Below, piece by piece: positions 60,743 through 64,000 of a DNA stretch of 64,000 bases (position 1 is its first letter; each line of letters begins with the position of its first letter). The notes below the pieces were generated by a model. The model had not been told where the DNA came from. It did no database searches and saw nothing but the letters and a program-made list of their open reading frames with translations. The position numbers and the translations under genes were made by a program. The stretch covers positions 41,001,559 through 41,065,558 of the forward strand of contig NC_057765.1 of the NCBI RefSeq assembly GCF_010389155.1, in the 5' to 3' direction. Source of the stretch: Erigeron canadensis. Lineage: Eukaryota; Streptophyta; Magnoliopsida; Asterales; Asteraceae.

Positions 60743-60782
<40 letters not shown>

Positions 60783-60911
60783 GAGTATTGTTGTTATTAT
60801 TATTTTATCTTTTATAACTCAAATAACACTTTTATTAAATTTTCATAAAAGTTACAAGAAATAAGTGGGAAGCAGCGAGTTCTACACCTCTAGCTATAGC
60901 AAAACTAATCC

Positions 60912-60959
<48 letters not shown>
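60743..60959. repeat. Two (ATT)n microsatellites at retroelement tails
   Basis: Runs at 60743-60780 and 60912-60959. To one side of each lies a similar segment (ACACTTTTATTAAATTTT...TTACAAGAAATAAG at about 60826 and ACCACTTTTATTAAAAAAAT...TTTACAAGAAATTG at about 60967), so these look like separate 3' ends of the same retroelement family read on the minus strand. Confidence 0.65.
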
Positions 60960-60960
<1 letters not shown>

Positions 60961-61032
60961 ATAAATACCACTTTTATTAAAAAAATTATAGAATTTACAA
61001 GAAATTGGAGGAGAACTCCGTATCTATCTATC

Positions 61033-61390
61033 TATTATTATTATTATTATTATTATTTTTTATAATAATAATTCTATATATTAAAAGAAGCTTTTACATA
61101 AAGTTGGATGAGAGTCTAGACATAAGTTGTGCTCCCACTCCTTTCTGAATGCAAAAACATAATCTATGAAAGATAAAAATACCACTTCTAGCATTATTTG
61201 AGTGACTACTAGAAATAGACTTAATACGTGAAAGTGTGTCCAAAGCATCCTTATTAAATTCTCCGAAAGTGGAGAAAACAAATGGTATGAATCTGTATCC
61301 GTTGTCCTCACATTTGGACACATACTTCATCTTTTTTTTCTCTACAGCATTGTGCAAGGCTGTCCCGTGGCTACTAGAAATAGATTTTTC

Positions 61391-61441
<51 letters not shown>
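61033..61441 (-). mobile_element. 3' end of a non-LTR retroelement with (ATT)n tail
   Basis: Reading the minus strand: an (AAT)n run at 61391-61441, a coding remnant, then a short 3' end and another (AAT)n run at 61033-61056. Microsatellite tails of this sort are typical of RTE-type non-LTR elements; the clade assignment is tentative. Confidence 0.5.
61094..61385 (-). pseudogene. Retroelement ORF C-terminal remnant
   Basis: Reads KYVSKCEDNGYRFIPFVFST, FGEFNKDALDTLSRIKS, IFIFHRLCFCIQKGVGAQLM and SRLSSNF before a stop. The pattern (G-FIPF-FS-FGE ... KDA ... I-KGVGAQ--SRL) is one I recall as the C-terminus of a multicopy plant retroelement-related ORF. SISSSH occurs twice, probably because of a short duplication at the microsatellite junction. 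5' part absent. Confidence 0.6.
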
Positions 61442-61444
<3 letters not shown>

Positions 61445-62913
61445 AGATGAATAAAAATATCTTAATAAATTAAACAAGTAACTCATTTTAATGAAAATTC
61501 CCAATTTCATACTTGTATGAACCTTAATTTCAAATCACAAAATAAATAAAATTACACATATATAAAAAAAAATAACAAAATATTAGGGTTAGATAATCAC
61601 AAGCTCCTTTCTTTCTTAAAGATTTTGACACATATACATACACATACACCTCAACCCGCTATTTCCTTGCTAGAATGCTTCAAGGTATTCATCTTATTAT
61701 TACCAGTTAACAACTAGAAGTAGGTTGAGTTATTATGTAGAATTTCCTCCTGTAAGTTCATGAGTTTTTAAAGAAAAAAAGATAAATTAGATAGAGGAAG
61801 AGTAGAGAAAAAAAGAATGGTTGTGAAAACATGACTAAACCCAAATTCTTATGCCACGCCCTTTTTCCATTTAAGTAGGTATATACTAGCTAGTCATTAA
61901 GGTTATTCAATTTTAAATACTAGAAATGTATTTTAACAACAAAATTATAATAATAATTCATTTATTTATCTTTTTAATACTTAGGGTGTTACAACTTTAC
62001 TGATCTATTCAGAACAGATCACGTCCTCATAACAAATGAAAGAAAGATACCGAGTAGTATTTTATGTGCATAACATCGTGAGAAGCCAAGTGATTGATAT
62101 TGTCACATACAAAGGGTATGACAAGTATGAGGTTTCTCATATAGGAAAACAATATTTTCCTCAAACCTTTTAACAAATCTTTTAGTTTCACATGTCGATC
62201 ATCTTTAACATTTTGTGAAAAACCTTTTAACTATCATCTAATTAAAGCATTCTAAGATAATATTGGATCATTTATATATATATTTTTTGATTCTTTGCAA
62301 AACTGACAATTTTTTCATCCATATATTGTTGCTCAATATGAAATACGCTAAAAAATGTAGTCATTTGTATATTTAGAAAAAGCTACTCATTATCTATGTG
62401 CATTTAGTCTTATATTTCAGCATTTTTTGTAATCATAAATGTTAGAGGTGTCAAATTTGGCTGCAGGTTGGATCGGGTTGGGTATTGAGTTAAAATAGGC
62501 TACAACTAGAAAATTTGGCTCGAGGTGTAAATGCATTTCCGATAGAGAATGCAATCAGGTATATATATATGGAGGCATTACTTTTCTCTCATATATAATT
62601 ATGTGATGTGATTTTACTAAGATTATCTTTTTTATATATCTCCCGACAATTAAGTCAATATTGTTAGCATTATGTACACTGGTTTTATTAGTTTATAATT
62701 GAATGAATTTTAGTATATGATAAAGAAATTGATTAATACTCCTAAACATTAGCTTAAAAAAATTAAAAATCCTTCTAAAGTCATATGAATATGACAATTG
62801 GATTCCACTTAATTCCTTTTCAAATCTTACTCCTTGAATTTTCACATTTCACCATAGTTAGGAGATGAGAATTTTTAAGCTTATAAATTAGAAAAATTAA
62901 TCATTTCTCATAT
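61442..62913. other. AT-rich intergenic
   Basis: No gene or clear element seen. Confidence 0.4.
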
Positions 62914-63163
62914 AGAAAAAAGTTCATGTGGAAACAATTTGAATTAGAAGAACCATGAAAGCTTTTATATTATAACTTGTTATTCATACGTGAATAGTAT
63001 ATGTAAACATATTTATTCACATATGAACTTTCAAGTTATACTTATAATTATTCACATGACCATACCCTATATGTGAATAGTTCTCACCTAACTTTTTATT
63101 ATATATAATTTAAAGGTTCTTATGGTTCTTCCAATTCAAATGGTTCTCACATAAACTTTTTCT
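62914..63163. mobile_element. Hairpin MITE
   Basis: AGAAAAAAGTTCATGTGGAA, AATTTGAATTAGAAGAACCA on the left pair with the inverse complement TGGTTCTTCCAATTCAAATG, TTCTCACATAAACTTTTTCT on the right. Inside, TATTCACATATGAA-type inverted motifs occur. Flanks are AT-rich, so no target duplication is clear. Confidence 0.65.
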
Positions 63164-63639
63164 TTAAATATATATGTACTCGTATATAAATAATGCGAAG
63201 TTGGGTTAGAAATTCAAGAATTGCATGAATTCTTAAGATCTTTTAAAATCAAGTGTAATAATGATTTATTTACATGACGATTGTTCTTTGAGTTATTTAG
63301 GTTTGACTTCCAATTTTATAATTATGTAGAAACATGCATGGAACTTCATTCATTATTGAATTATATAGAGACATGGATCTATGAGCATATATACGGACAC
63401 AAATAATGTATACAAGTCGAACATGCATATATATGTAAGCATTTTGTAAATAAAATGTTTTATAAAATAATTAGTTGGTTTATATGAACATCATGTGTAA
63501 GCAAATTAATATTAGATAATCATATGAAACATACATAATCAATTATATAATAAATAATATCAATTATGATATGGTATGATGTATATATATATAGATTATT
63601 TATTAAGGTTATCTATTAAAAGTTTTATTTAATCAATTG
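63164..63639. other. AT-rich intergenic
   Basis: No gene seen. Confidence 0.4.
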
Positions 63640-63825
63640 GGTTGGATCAGTGGTTGGAACTCATGCCTCTGGAAACAGAGGTCATGGGTTCGATCCTCAT
63701 GCCCAGTAAGGCTGGAGGTCCTTTTCTACCTATGGTAAAACCTGAAAGCAGCCTCTCCCCAATACACTGTCGAAGACGGTAATGAGAGCCAAAACCCGTG
63801 AAAAACAGCATTGGGAGTTACTTTT
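63640..63825 (+). mobile_element. tRNA-derived SINE
   Basis: A Pol III promoter is visible: box-A-like TGGATCAGTGGTTGG (63643) and a good box B GGGTTCGATCC (63686-63695) at tRNA-like spacing. An unrelated body follows (GCCCAGTAAGGCTGGAGGTC, then CACTGTCGAAGACGGTAATG). The head lacks a proper cloverleaf, so it is a SINE and not a tRNA gene. Right end uncertain. Confidence 0.65.
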
Positions 63826-64000
63826 TATATGCCTAATAATAGGAACCAATGAGACCGTCCCACGTCTCATACTATACCAACCTATCAACATACATGGAAA
63901 ACGTAAATTGTTTGCATCCATCTCATATAAGAGATATTGATATTCGCTAAACTAAACAATATTTGCATAACTTTTCGTTAGCTAATATCGGTTATTTGTA

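Noticed and set aside
63640..63712. tRNA gene
   Set aside because: Box A and box B are present, but arms do not form a proper cloverleaf and a SINE-like body follows directly.

Overview
The window is plant nuclear DNA. It is AT-rich and gene-poor, with GT-AG introns, and is packed with eudicot-type transposable elements: Ty3/gypsy and Ty1/copia LTRs, L1-type LINEs, tRNA-derived SINEs, Helitrons, Mutator-like foldbacks and PIF/Harbinger and hAT relics. The LTR and SINE style resembles Asteraceae, but that is an impression from memory and no search was run. There is no bacterial, organellar or viral gene organisation.

Only two genes look alive, both on the + strand. (1) A ten-exon pentatricopeptide-repeat-like gene spans 11378-18005, with a LINE fragment in intron 2 and a SINE-like head in intron 4. 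(2) A five-exon YbaK/aminoacyl-tRNA-synthetase-associated-domain gene spans 53025-57966 and reads to 224 residues with every splice phase closing. Its first intron was enlarged by an antisense, 5'-truncated LINE (53693-56305) with a clean target-site duplication. A decayed piece of the same exon 1 lies about 14.5 kb upstream (38517-38775). Other host-gene debris is a methionine-synthase (MetE-type) pseudogene with introns (minus strand, 4125-4641), an ankyrin-repeat exon fragment (29170-29308) and an RPA70-like gene (32575-35995) that seems to have travelled in a Helitron.

Layout. 0-2.5 kb: gypsy LTR remnant and hAT-like relic. 4-8.4 kb: decayed genic DNA. 8.5-11 kb: two side-by-side foldback elements, a hairpin MITE and a repeat rich in CACGAT. 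11.4-18 kb: PPR-like gene. 18-25.7 kb: tandem repeats, Helitron termini and short Helitrons, Harbinger-like element. 27-28.1 kb: duplicated LINE debris. 29.4-32.3 kb: a solo gypsy LTR with exact 5-bp target duplication. 32.4-37.2 kb: putative Helitron with the RPA-like gene, split by a solo copia LTR. 38.2-39.3 kb: Tourist-like MITE, YbaK fragment, Helitron end. 42.1-46.9 kb: a roughly 4.8-kb foldback element filled with about 40 copies of a short AT-rich palindrome around a core of two telomere-like (CCCTAAA) palindromes; this is the most unusual structure seen. 47.2-52.4 kb: MULE hairpin, LINE, MULE. 53-58 kb: YbaK gene. 58.7-61.5 kb: direct repeats and (ATT)n-tailed retroelement ends. 62.9-64 kb: MITE and SINE.

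The two genes show no functional link. The recurrent theme is hairpin-forming DNA transposons with internally iterated 18-bp palindromes, in two unrelated sequence families. All homology statements come from reading translated sequence and recalling family motifs, not from database searches.
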